Translations under genes and position numbers: made by a program
The notes under the pieces: model-generated
The model's database searches: none
Told to the model about the DNA's origin: nothing
The model's input: the letters and a program-made list of their open reading frames with translations, nothing else
Shown here: positions 1 to 12,400 of the stretch, one piece after another
How the letters are laid out: each line of letters starts with the position of its first letter
Position numbering within the stretch: the first letter of the stretch is position 1
DNA from: Rallus limicola
Lineage: Eukaryota > Chordata > Aves > Gruiformes > Rallidae
Assembly (NCBI GenBank): GCA_022605955.1
Contig: JAKCOZ010000014.1
Span: 15,692,001-15,756,000 of the forward strand
Length of the DNA: 64,000 nucleotides
Direction of reading: 5' to 3'

Positions 1-3000
1 AGTTATGGAAATAAAATGATTGCGCGTCGGATATGTGCCAGCGCTGCCTGTGCTATTCCAAATCATCAGATGAGAGAAGAGCACCTGCTTGCTTAGGCTT
101 TCCCTGCTTGTTTACCACCTCCTGCACCATGGCAAGGGAGGCTTGCAGGTCCCCCCAAGGGAGAGCCGCCACTGAAAATAAAACTCCATGTCTGCTGGAG
201 CCATGCTTTGACTGCATGGTGCTTTGTGGCAGAGGGTGGATGCCTTGTGCCCTAACACAGGGAAAAATTAGTAATTCCAGCTGCTTGGGTCATTCCTTTG
301 TAGGGCTAAATGGGGCGGGGAGAGCCAGGAGGAAATCTGGATGATGCCCTCTTCCCTGCAGGAAAACAGATCTGGAAACTACAGCCATGGCATCCTAAAT
401 TCCTCTCAAAATGGCTTGTCATTTGGGAAATTCCTCAGACCTGCCAAACCTCCAGGAAACGCGGACACCACTCACAAGAGCTGTGGTCTGGCCAGCACCC
501 CCATGATTACTGACCTATTAAATTTTGATATTGCAAGAGGGTTAAAGCCATCTGAAATGCTGCAGTGTGGTCTCCTGGCAGTGCTGTGCTGGGTCAGAGC
601 TAGCAGAGCCCTGCCTCTGTCTCCAGATAAACAGACAGGCAAGTTGGCTACCTGAACTCAAAAGCCTGGCTATGTACTGACGTGTGCGGGGAGAACAGTT
701 TGTTGCTGTGCAGGGTGAGCCATAGGAAATGGTTGGAAAGAAACTCCTTGGAGGTTTGAGTGCAGTGTTTCCAGTGGGGATTTTTACCACCTCTTTACAT
801 ACAACATTTTAATGTAGGGCTGGACTGAACAATTGTCTGTCCAAAAAGATCTGTCTGCACCCCACAGAGGGCTTCAGCCCTGGGCTGTCCAGGTGCCTCA
901 AAGGCTCTGACACATCTTGTGGTAGGGAAATGCTGTAAAATCCAGGGGAAGTAGCAGGCATCACAGTATGAGTCCCTAATTCCCTGTGCTTTACCCTTTG
1001 GAACCTCCCATGGCACTCCCTGGCTGGGGGACTCTGCATGTTGAGCCAGATGGCAACAGCCCCCCCCTCACGGCGGCCCCCCACCCCCCTGCGCAGCGCT
1101 GCTCCTCCCTGTCTCCATGCAATAAATTGCTCTTTTCATGATACTGTAGCTTGGGGATTGCATTAACCCACACCGGGCATGGTTGGCCAGAGTCTCAGGC
1201 AGGGCAGGACCTCAGGATGTATTTCTCGGCGGTGGCCAAGTCTGGTTTTCCCAATTCCCCAGGTCCTAGGACGATGTTCCCTGCCTGCCTGGTCACACTG
1301 GCATTAGGCATCAGGAATTCAAGGCAGGACCATGCCAAGGCAGAGGGCTTACTCCTGTGTCTGCCTAAGCAAGGTTGCCACAGAAAGGTTATAATTTAAT
1401 CCACACGCTGATTTCAGATAATTTTATAGGAGACCAACGGTGAACAAGCAGGAAAAAAATGCCGCAAAAGATGGCAAGGAGTGATGGTTTATGCATTTCA
1501 ACATCATATACCTCTTTCATATACTTTTTTTAATATATATATATCTCAACCTGAATGCATTGTGTCTACCAAATGGTTTATGACATGAGGAATGCACAGG
1601 CTAAAGGTTGAAAGGAAAATTTAATATCACATTTAAACAGTGACTCAGTGACTTGCAGAGATAATTCCTGATACACTGGATGGGTCAGTGCCAGAGAGGG
1701 AGCAAGAGTGACTCAGAGGTGTGGGGAAAGGCAGTGAAGGGATGGGGAAGGGGCCAAGGCTGGGAGAAGGTGGCTTTGTGTTTGGAATGTGGGTGGAGCA
1801 AGCCCTCAGAAAGCTCTGTGGGCTGGAAGGATACTGTGGGAAGGAGCTGAGGGCAGGGGCAAGGGCACCAGAGCCATGCTATGCCTGTAGCCTCATAGTG
1901 CGGCATCCCTCAAGCGGCAGGATGGTATTGCTGTCGCTCACCAGTCGCTTACCTGTGGTTTTCAGGCAAAGAATTCCAGCAAAGCCAACCAAGAGTTGGG
2001 AGTCTGTCAGCAGGTTAGAAGTAAGGAGATGATATCTAAAAAGAGGCAAGGAAATATGAAGCCTGTGGCCCAAAATACTTCTAAAGGTAATGCCTTACCC
2101 AGCTCAGCTGTTGACATCTTCCCTAGGAGGCAGCTGGGAGATGATCTGGAGGTGGCCTGCTCACCATCCAGCCCCATGGGATGTCTACAGTGGTGTCATT
2201 CATGGGAGGGCCCAGACCCCAGACCCCTCAGCAGTGGCAAGGAGTGAGCCATGAGGCCACTTTCTGTGGGGATGCTTCAGTGTGCAATTTGAATTGGTGA
2301 ATATTTAGCAATCACTCTGCCTCTTGGCAAGACAGGACATAGGATCTGAAGGACTGAGCACAGGTTCACTGCTGAAGGTAAAACATGTCAGGGATCTGTT
2401 TACTTGAAGGAGTCAGTCCTTTTTGTCTCCTGTGAGGTTATTAGCTGTGATCCACTCCTGATGTACAGTAGATGTGATTTTATTGCAATTTGTGAGTAAT
2501 TAATGCCCATTGCCTGCTGTTTTATGCAACTATGTGCACACATTTGTTTTACCATATCCCAGATGAGTATGGTAGGGGAGGAAAGTCCCTGCTACATCAG
2601 CGTGCACCAAATGTAATCAGCGCACTTACACTCCTATCCTCATTTCTTTGGCAAACGCGGAGGAATCAGTGGATTTGCCTCGGCTGAGAAAAGAAATCCC
2701 ACATAATCATCAGGCAGGACACCGATGTTATTCCAGACTTATTATTGTTATTATCCAAATATTTTTCTCCTCCTGCGCTTGTGTCAGCAGCAGTGTTGCT
2801 TGAGCACCGACAGAAAGGCCTGGTTCAAGTCAGCAGAGGGGTTTCACAGACATGCCGGCCAATGGTGTTTTTCCTCCTCCTCATTCACAAAACGACAGCT
2901 GAATCTGGAACTGATTCTTTTTGGTTAAAGCATTATCTTGCAGCTCCCCAGAAAACCTATTGGGAGGAAAGGATCCCCCTCCTCATGAGCTGACCCCTTA

Positions 3001-5405
3001 TAAGCCCTGCTGTCGTGGTCCGTCGGAGCAAAATGCAGAGGGCTGTTTGTTCCCTGCTCTCCCCTCATTGAGATATCATTTAAAATTAAGACACAGAGGA
3101 CCAGAGGCCTCAAAGGCAGCAAGGGAAGATTTACGGCAGAGTGGCTGTCAGTTGCTTTGGTCTAATTAAATGGCTCCTGCCTCCTTGACTCGGTTCCAGT
3201 GCAGTGGAGCTTGACTTGTTAAGCATTAGGGAAGCATCCTGGCCACTCACTGTTACTAATGCCTCAGCCCCAAAGTGTGACTGGCTGAAATAAGCTGTAA
3301 AAACCTGTTGTTGCCTTCCCACCCACCTTTGTGGGGCAACCAGGCATCTGTCCTGATGGGCGCTTGCACTGGTGACAGCAGCAACAGACCCTGAGTCAAG
3401 GACTATCATGTGTGGGCAGCAGAATGTGGGGCCAGATGCTTCTCCTGCTCCTTCAGGGCCACTGCTGCCCTTGGACCCTCTTAAGAGGCGTGAGCATTTC
3501 TCCTCTTCTCTGCCTCACTTTCAGAGAGGACAACAAGGAGCTGGTGGTAGAAGAGCACTCTGGAGATGAGGACCAAGCCCAGTGATGGTTCCATGAGCTT
3601 CTTTTCCATATGAACCCATACATCTTGGGCAGGGGTCTTTCCTGTCTTTGCCCAGAACCACACTAACTCTCCTGGGGCACTTCCCACCCTGCTCTGCTGC
3701 TCTCTGAATTTCTAAACATCTGGGAACAGAGCCGACCAATTCTCTCATAATGAGGAACTCACCCAACACCTTCAGTTCCCATAAGGAAGAGGTCACAGTT
3801 TGGGTAAATGTGCCTATTAGCTTCAGTCACTTGAATGATTTTTATTACAGATTATTATTTGTGTCTTGTTAGCGAATTGGCTGGTGTTAGTCATCACAGC
3901 ACATGCCATCTAATTGGCCTTTTACATCATCTGTCATTCCCTCCCTTCCCTGATTGGATGAATTAAATTTCATTAAACAGCAGTCTTCTTTCTCTCGTTT
4001 GCAGATGATGCATGAACATTTGTAGCTACTTGGCAATTCTGTTGTGAGACAATAAAAGAGCTTTTCAAAATGCCAAGAGAGGAAATCCAGTGTGAATACT
4101 CTTGCAAATATTTACTTGTGCTCCTATTTGCAATATTTTATTGTATAATGGATTTAATGATGCTATTTATCAAATAATTATGATTGTTCCCTTTAATGAA
4201 TTCAAATTTAACTAAGTAATTTCCAGAAATATCTGTCAAAAAATTAAAAGAAAATTCCAGTGCACTAAACGCATGGGATACGGGAAACCATTATAAGTAA
4301 TTACAGCTATATGGTGCTTAGCTATTGCACAAACATGTGTTTCACAAGCTCACAAGGAGGAGGGAAAACAAGTAGAGAGCCACCTCAGACACAATAACAA
4401 ATTAGCAAACAGTGAATCTCCGTTTCCTTAATTTGGCAGCACCCAGTTAGGACACAGTGAACCCGCCTTTCCACTGCAAGCAGAGCTGAGCCAAGACGAA
4501 TGCAGCCCAAGGTCTGTTGCTTTGAGACAGAGTGGTGATGCCAACTGTATTTTAGATGCCTGAGAAGTTTTCAGGGTTTGGGGATGATCTCACAAGCACA
4601 GCTGCCTCACCCCCCAGCCTACCCAGCCCTGCCATTCAGCCCTGGCTCTGGTGCCACTGCCTCTCAGGGAAGGAGGAAATGGGACCTGGCAGCAACAGGG
4701 ACATCTAAGAGTCCCTCAGATTTAATGCATCAGCCCATCAATTCTGGCCATGGAGCTGCAGCTTGTGTTTATTCTGACGGGGTGAAGGAAGTGGATTTGG
4801 AGCACCCTGCCCGGTGCTTTTCTGCCATGCATTATACCTGTGAAACTTTCAGCATCTGCAGCGGTAACTTCTTGGTACCTGATATATCTTTGTTGGAAAG
4901 CAAGATCTACAATAAAATGTTAAATTCAGAGGTATTCAAGAAAAACACGGACAAGCATATTGAGACCTTCCTGTGGTCTGTGCCTTTCATGCTTTTCTTT
5001 GAAGAATCTTCAAGGATCTGCTCCCAAAATACTGAAGAGAAGGTCAGTCTCCAAGTCCAGTCCCTTCCCCTGGAAGCTGAGGGCTAGACATATTCCAGAG
5101 GGCACAACTTGAAAGGCTCCCTCCTTTAAGCCACTAAGCTGAAAGTGATGAGTTGCAAAAGTCCCCCAAAATCTACAGGATCAAGTCCTATGGAAAAGAA
5201 GCAGCAAGGACACATTCTTAGCCTAGTCGGAGGGGATGTCTAGCAAGCAGCAGAGAACAGGACCATCTCCAAAGCACCCAAGTTTCACTGAAATCAAACC
5301 CACTCTTTAAAATGGAGGCACTACCTTTTCCCACATTGCTATTTTGATGCATCCCTTGTCTGAGTATGCAACAGCAGCCTCTGTTTCCAGGTAATGCAGC
5401 AAACG
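1..5405. other. Intergenic DNA, no gene recognised
   Basis: Open frames here are short and match no protein family I know. The longest (4578-5087, plus strand, 169 codons) has no recognisable domain and no supporting splice pattern. An AT-rich block at about 3820-4330 resembles a conserved non-coding element. Confidence 0.6.
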
Positions 5406-5790
5406 TGTGCCACGGCTTAACCCCAGGCGGCAACCGAGTCCCGCACAGCCACTTGCTCGCTCCCCCTGGGTGGGATGGAGCAGAGAATCAGAGGGGTAAA
5501 AGTGAGAAAACCCATGGGTTGAAGTAAAGACAGTTCAATAGATAAAGCAGCTACATGCTGATGGGGTGGTGCAAAGAGCTAAAAAGGCCTTGTCTCTGTG
5601 TGAGCACTGCTCAGCAACAGCAAAAACATCTGTGTGTTACCAGTGCTGCTTCCAGCACAAAGCCAAAACCGCTGCTCTGCAGAAAATTAACTCTATCCCA
5701 GCCAAAACCAGCAACATGTGCTTTCTTGGACACCCAAATTCCTCTTTACTGGGTCTGAAGGACCCAAGCCTTTGAAGCAAGAAATATTTC
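5406..5790 (-). mobile_element. ERVL-like avian LTR fragment, minus strand (solo)
   Basis: The block beginning TGTGCCACGGCTTAACCCC and continuing through the GAGAATCAGAGGGGTAAAAG and GACAGTTCAATAG segments matches, from memory, the 3' part of avian ERVL-type LTRs in reverse orientation. The later stretch (about 5610-5715) also looks like LTR sequence. The inner boundary is approximate. No internal retroviral coding region adjoins it, so it is probably a degraded solo LTR. The exact family cannot be named without a repeat library. Confidence 0.65.
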
Positions 5791-7529
5791 CTTCAGCTGT
5801 CCATGCATGAAGTTGATTTATGACTAGTTTTCTGTCCAAACCACTGTAATTTTGTGAAATGATAGCAGTATTGATTCCAGCAAGAGTTTCACTTTACTGA
5901 AACTACTAGGGCAGAAGGACTAAATGGAGCCTTGGAGTGAATAATATAGCTTTCCACTTTATCAATTTCATCTGTTTTGCTCCCCACCTTCACTTAACAA
6001 CCTACATCTCTTCTTTCCTTCCTTCTTTTCCCTTTTGGGCATTGGTCTTTTGCTGTGGTTCACAGCTGTAAATGATGGAGAATATTTCCTTACCTGGGAA
6101 CTCTGAACAGCATCAAAATACAATCCTAACAATTGGTAGGCTGCCTGACATCTCTGAGTGATTCATGGTGCTGTCCAGGAAGCTGAATTCTGTCTTTGAA
6201 AGATACCAAATTATGGAGGTGAAAGACGATTTAATTTATTTATTTTAAGGAGAAAAAAAAAAAACATTTCTGGTTTAGCTTTTCTTATGATAACAAATGA
6301 GCAAAAATATTTGCCTAGAAGAACTAGTAAGTTCCTTATTCTGGGCTAGATTCCTCTCTCAGTTATGCTGATATGAAGATAAACATTCCTGAGGATACTG
6401 AAGACGTCCCGACATAAAACTGGTCAGAAGACCAGTTCCAAGGACAGACAAACCCTTACCTATGTAGGAGAGAAACACCAAAGAGTTTCATGACATTTCT
6501 GTACCGGTAACCTCAACAATGCCCTATTTTAGAGCAGAAGTAAAAATTACAGATTAAGTCGGAATGCATCCCATATGCACTCCCCGTGTGTAGGTTTCCA
6601 ATTTGAAAGTCAGACCAAAACCAGGCAGAAAATACAGGTGCTGCAGTGGCACTGTTAATTCAGCCATAGATGCAGCAAGTGTGCCAGCAGAGTAGCCACC
6701 TACTGAATCTGCTGCTTCTGCATTTGCTTTCTCTGTGCTGACTTAAAGGAAGGCATTTCGGAAAACCAGAGGGCTATAAATGTGTATATTTCTATATAAA
6801 AGAAATGCCACTCAGGAAAAAGAAAAAATAAGAAAAAAGCAAAGTATGATATTTTTCTGGGCATGCCTACAACATAGATTTATTTTTGCAAGCGGATCAT
6901 TTGAAGCTCTGGAAGCACATTAGATGCCTGAAGATTCTGAGGCAAACATTCAGGGGGAAAAAAAAGGCAAATAATGCAAAGGGCTTTTAACATGATTCAA
7001 GAATAGTTTGGGTTCTACTGTAGGAAACAGGGTTTAAAGTAACGCTGAGACATGCTGCATTTCTCCAAAATGCAATGTGTGGCAGTGGGGCTCCAGGTCG
7101 GGAACGTCACTGGTCAGTGCACATGATCAGGTGTGCAGGTGAGTCACTGCCTCCATGCTGGTGCTAAACAGCTCGGTGGTGGCCATGAAAGCCCATGGCC
7201 TGCAGCCCATCCCCTCAGCCCCAGGCAGAAGGAAAGGCAAATAATCAGTCAGCAGCTCCCAACATAGAAAAAAATGCACATTGTGATGCGGGAAGGAGAA
7301 GGCTTCTGCTAGAGAACTAAGCCAAGCATGAAATTAATATTTCCTATACAGTAAAAAAAAAAAAAAAAAAGCCTGTAACATGGGAATAAATGTAAACTTG
7401 AGGTGGGAACAGGCTTTGGATCTCCTTGCAAGGGGGGGAACGCTTTGACTGGTTGACATCTCTCCATGTTAAGCAGTGTGGTGTGGTGTGGTTCTGCATG
7501 ACAGAGTTCTGCTGGAAGAAGGGGGGTGC
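5791..7529. other. Intergenic DNA between two LTRs, nothing recognised
   Basis: I see no coding exon or repeat family here except the A18 run at 7353-7370. The flanking LTRs have opposite orientations, so this is not the inside of a provirus. Confidence 0.6.
7353..7370. repeat. Poly(A) run, 18 nt
   Basis: This is an uninterrupted A18 run with no recognisable retrocopy upstream of it. Confidence 0.85.
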
Positions 7530-8277
7530 AGGGGTGGCTTCTTCAAGAAGCAGCTAGAAGCCTTCCCTAGGCCTGAGAGAGTACACACCAGCCAGTTCAA
7601 GGCCGGACCTGCCACTGACCAAGGCTGAGCCCATCAGCGATGGTCATAGCAGTGGAGACATATGGATGATGCTGTGACCCACACTGGAGCAAGCTGCTGG
7701 CTGGACCTGCAGCCTGTGGAGAGACATATTGCTAGTGAAGAGCTGAAGCCCCGTGGGAAAGGACTCACGTGGAAGAAGTTCATGAAGAACTCTCTCCCAT
7801 GGGTAGGACCCCACGGTGCAGCAGGGGAAGGGTGTGTGAAATGAATGCCCCCCATCCCCAGCCAAGAAGGAAAACAACTCATGAGGAACTGACTGAAACC
7901 CCCATTTCCCATTCCCTGCCACTCCCCGTGCCACTGGGGGGGCGGGGAAGAGAAGGAAGAGAAATCAGGACTAAAGTGAAGCCTGCTAAGCAGGGAGGGG
8001 TGGAGGGAGGTGCTTTAAGATCTGGCCATGCTTCTCATTACCCGACTCTGGTGTCACTGGGTGTGCAGGGCAGTGTCATAAGGTAGAGTTTTTCTTCTTC
8101 TTTTTAGTTCATGTTGAGTCTGTTTTGCCCATGACACTAGTTGAAGAACAATCTCTCCCTGTCCTTATCTTGACTCCTGAGCCTTTCAATATACATTTTC
8201 TCCCCTGTCCAGCTGAAAAGGGGAATGACTGAGATTTTGGTGGGCATCTGGCCTCCAGCCAGGATCAAACCACCACA
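7530..8277 (+). mobile_element. ERVL-like avian LTR, plus strand (solo)
   Basis: The segment holds LTR-type sequence: AAGAAGCAGCTAGA near the start, repeated short units of the type 'GGAGCA ... CCCGTGGGAAAGGACTCACG', a G-rich stretch at about 7930-8015, and a 3' part ending in CATCTGGCCTCCAGCCAGG and CCACCACA. These are shared with avian ERVL LTRs as I remember them. The left edge is uncertain by some tens of bases. No gag/pol region is next to it. Open frames in it are chance products of the repeat. Confidence 0.65.
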
Positions 8278-8720
8278 TGGTGCACATGGTGCCAAAGAAC
8301 TATAGGACAAGCTATACTGGTAGATCCAGACACCCCACTTGGCCCTGGGTGAAATTCCTGTAGATCTTGTATTCTCAGCCCCCTTGGAAAAATCTCCCCT
8401 GTGAGGTATAGGCAGGACCTATGATAGCCTTCAGGCCCCCTCCTTCACCCTTGAGCTCTCAGCACCACTTGCCAGGCAGCAAGGTGCAGAAAAGACTGAC
8501 AGGAGCTGATGGGACTTCCCTGTGGACCAAAGGGCAGCAGTGGTGTGCAAGCTGTTCATCAGCAGGTATTTTTACATTGACAGTTGGGTTTCATGAGGTC
8601 ATTTGTATTTCTTCATTCCTCTGTTTCCTTTAAGGAACCGCTCCAAAATGTAAGCATGGAACCAACATCAGCACTGGGCATGACCAAAACCAGGGCGTGA
8701 ATGTAAAGCTCAGGCAACCC

Positions 8721-8762
8721 AAGAGGTAGGAGATCCAATCTAAGAGGAAGGAGATCCAATCA
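8721..8762. repeat. 21-bp tandem duplication
   Basis: The unit AAGAGGTAGGAGATCCAATC occurs twice in a row (8721-8741 and 8742-8762), with one internal T/A difference and a different last base. Confidence 0.85.
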
Positions 8763-9450
8763 ATGAAGATTCAATTCAATCTTGATGAAAAATGATGTGG
8801 TTCCTTCTGTGTTCTTCTGGGGAGGAGCTCCACACTGCAAGCCCAGCACTGCACAGCTGGTGTAGTTCTTCTGGCCAGCTTAGCGCAAGAGCACAGTCCT
8901 GAAGCATCACCAGTGCTTCCCAGGGGAGGCCAGCTCTTAATTTTTCCATCACCACAAAGTAGCTGAAGCAGAGCAAGTGAGCAGTAGGGACTGGCCAACA
9001 CCCTGGATGACAATCAGAAGCAAAGAGCTACATCTACCCAGGATGGGCAAGTTTTGGAAGGTGTTGGCATGAGCAGTGGCCAGGGAAATACCCAACACGT
9101 TGTGCACTTACTGCCTTTACCCTCCTGAATGGTGTGGGAGGAAGGAGGCAGAGATAGCCACTCTGTGATGGGAATAAATGACCCAGCTTTGGCCACTTTT
9201 GAGAACAACAGAACAGAGAAGAAGAGTAAAAGGATGGAAAGTGTAGCAAAGTTTTCAGCACAAGAAAAAAAGCTAAATAAAGCCCTATGGCCATTTTGGT
9301 GTTTGAAGGGTGGTGTTTGGGAAATCCGCTTGTAGTTATGCTTCACCTGCCTCTGTTCTATGACTGCTGGGCTGAGCTGTTACTGGTTCACAAGGTCTGA
9401 CATGCAGTGATGCCATGGCTCAGTTCACTGCTAGGGTTTTTTTTTCTGGC

Positions 9451-9476
9451 CATCCATCCATCCATCCATCCATCCA
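9451..9476. repeat. (CATC)n microsatellite
   Basis: About six tandem CATC units form a simple tetranucleotide repeat, preceded by a 9-T run. Confidence 0.9.
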
Positions 9477-12400
9477 ACATTTTGGTCACTCTGGCACACC
9501 AAAGCACAGCTCTGTTCTGAACAAGTCAGCAAGCGGCTCCTTCTCTCTGTGAGGAACCCAACATGCCCATTGAAAAAGGGAGAGAAAAATCCCTTTTTGT
9601 CCTGCAGCTGCTGTGTCAGAGCCAACTCCGGCGCAGCAGGAGCTGGACTCTGGCCCGCAACACACGTGCCTTCGTTCCCTTCATGGACCCTCTGCACAGC
9701 CAAGGAGGGTGAAGCTGTCACACAAACACTGCTGCCCTTTTGGGATGGAGTCTGGCAAGGACCATCCTCTGAAGAGTGAGGTTTTCAAACCTAATCAGGG
9801 AGCAATGCCCTGCAGTATTAACTCTTCCAAGAAAAAGAGGAGGGGGGTCTGGCAGGAGGAGGCACTCAGCACACTTGGGATGCCACCACGCTTTGGTTCC
9901 TTTCCCTGGCAGGCTGCTGCTCCACTCCTGCCCTCGGTGCATGCACAGGCCTTTAAAATTCCCCAAAAGTGCTTTGTTTTAGGAGAAAACAATAATTAGT
10001 TTAGAAAAAAATAAAAGAAAAAGCAGAGGAAAATTCCTCCTTGATTGCTGAGGCGCTGATGGCAGGACCCCTCCTTCCCGGCGGGTTTCTTTCCCCGCCG
10101 AAGCACTTAATCAGGCCGGCCCCGCCATCTCCGGCAGCCACCCCCCTCCTGCAGCAGCGGGTGCCCGCCGAGGCCGCCTCCTGAAATCTCCTCATCACCA
10201 GCAAATGGCCCTGATGACGGCACAGCAGGCGCCCAGCGAGGTCGGCTCTTAGCAAGCACGGAGGAGCTTCACCAGCAGTGCTGGAGCATCTCTCACCGGC
10301 TCTGGCAGGAGGGAGGCTGCTCGGCTTCTGCTCCAGGCAGCTTCCACTGGTTGCTGATGCTGAGGATGTTCACCTCCACGCCCTGGCACTGGCGTGGATG
10401 GTGACAGCACAGCCCAGAGCTCCCCAGTTTTGAGAAGGAGGCATTGCAGCTCCTCGGGTGGCGTACCACCACCAGGATTTCGAAGGGGAGGCGGCATCAA
10501 GGGGGGGACCTGTGACACAAACTGTCATGACTGACCCTTGGTGTTGCACCTTCTCTTTGCTTACAGCAGCGTGGCCAGGCAGGCACACACCGTACGTCCT
10601 CTGGGAAGTTGTGCCTCCATGTACGCTGCTCACAAGGGGCCCTGTTCCCAATCTGAGCCACTCGTTATGCACGGCAGTAGGAAGCACAGCTCAGCTCAGT
10701 CCTAGTGCTCTCCCTATGGCTGATGTACCCCACAAATACTGGTGCCTTCCCGTGACCCGCAGCCCTCCGCCCGGGGCATCGCTAGGGTTACGTGGCTGCC
10801 CTCCCAACTTTACCCGAGGTGATGTGATTACAGTCCCTCTTGATAAATGTCTTCAGTTGCTCAGCAACCTCCATACCAGGATTAAATTAACTTTGATTAC
10901 AATTACAGACAGCACGAATCAGCCTGCACCATCAGAAGAAAGCAGAGCACGGGCTGTTTTTTTCCAGAGGATTTTCTTCCCAAAGCACTGCTCTCAGGGG
11001 GGAAAATCACATCTCCCTCCACCTTTGCTCTGTGCTGAGTGTGGATGTATCCCAGCCCTGAAGCTTTAAATGCACAGTGGGACTGAGCACAAAAGAATTG
11101 ATTTATGTATGTGAAAATACTGCTCTGTGCAGGGATGGAAAGCGGAGAGGAGGCCCAAGTGATGAAGGCAGCTTTGGTCTTACACACAGCTTCCTATACC
11201 AGTGGGCTTGAACACATCTACCCACCACCCTCATCCTTGCTGTTGTCTCATCCAGGTCATCAAATTAATATGTGGTTATTATTGGGCATAGCTCCACATG
11301 TCCCGGGGCAACGAGGGGTTGGGGGTGACTGATCTTGCAGGGATCCTACCTCCAGGGTACAAGGCAGGAGGGTTAAGCACCTCTATCTGCTGCTTATGGT
11401 CTTCTTTGCCTGCACCTGGAGCAGACCTTGCTGGACTGGCAGGATGCTTTTGTGGTGCTCAGCACCTCATCACTTTGGGCTGCTATGGGCCATGACTGGC
11501 AGAAGACCCTTTGGTCTAGAAAGGTAAGGTTTGCCCATTTACGCCTGGCCTCGGGGAGGTCAATCTGCTCTGCTCTCTGCTCTCACACCTCTTCATTTCA
11601 CCACATCCTCTCAGCTGAACCAGAGCATCTCTTACCCAGTTTTCCCAGTTTCATGGCTCATTTCATGGGAGAGCTGAGTGCCGGCCACCTCCAGCCTGCA
11701 GGAGAGCTGCTGGCATCACTCTGAAGCCTCTGCTGAACTGTTCCTTCAGGAAAGGACCTCTTTCAGGTAGGTGGAGAGGAAAACAGTGCAGAACAGTGTA
11801 TCAGGGAGGGAACTGGGACTGGCAGCACTGTTGAGAGGCATGTGAAGCCTGGGTGTACTTAAAATTGAGGTTGGCTTGATAAATGCCTTAGTAGAGGGGC
11901 AGTGTTGCTTCTCTCTCTGGATAAGGAAGAAGAGGAGGAGGAGAGGCCATGGCAGCAGCTTTTGCTCCTCTCTGCAGTCCTCTGGCCAGAAGAATTTTGC
12001 CAACTTGGTAGGTAGGAGCATTGTTTGCTGCAGGAATTGGCCAGCAGCAAATGACTGCTCCCAAGTGGGAGCAGGGAAGGAAGTGTGGAGGCTCATTACA
12101 TTTAATGTAATTATTCTGAACTTACAGCAGCGTATGAGACAAAGGAATTTGGCCTTCTCTCTTCTCCCCTCCTTCTTGCCTTAATCGTCAAAGATATAAG
12201 GGTCTGATCATACTAGCCCAAGATCCAAAGCGTCTCTCTGCAGCTTCTCCTTAAACAGAGACACTCCTGGACTTGCACAGGCAGGATTAACATGGCAGAA
12301 AAAATTAGAAATCAGCCTAAAATTTGGCTAAAGCTACTGCTGTGCAGATGTGTGATGCAAGCAGCGCCTGCCCTGGCATTCCCCACCTAGCAGGTACCCA

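Noticed and set aside
4578..5087. 169-codon open frame on the plus strand
   Set aside because: It is the longest frame in the left part, but it shows no domain, no recognisable homologue and no splice context. In 32 kb of non-coding DNA such a length can arise by chance.
7644..8086. Open frames of about 90-105 codons in both directions
   Set aside because: They lie inside an LTR and follow its repeated units, so they are not genes.
9014..9346. 110-codon minus-strand frame with a hydrophobic stretch
   Set aside because: No recognisable family, and the plus-strand frame over the same place is equally open. It is likely chance.
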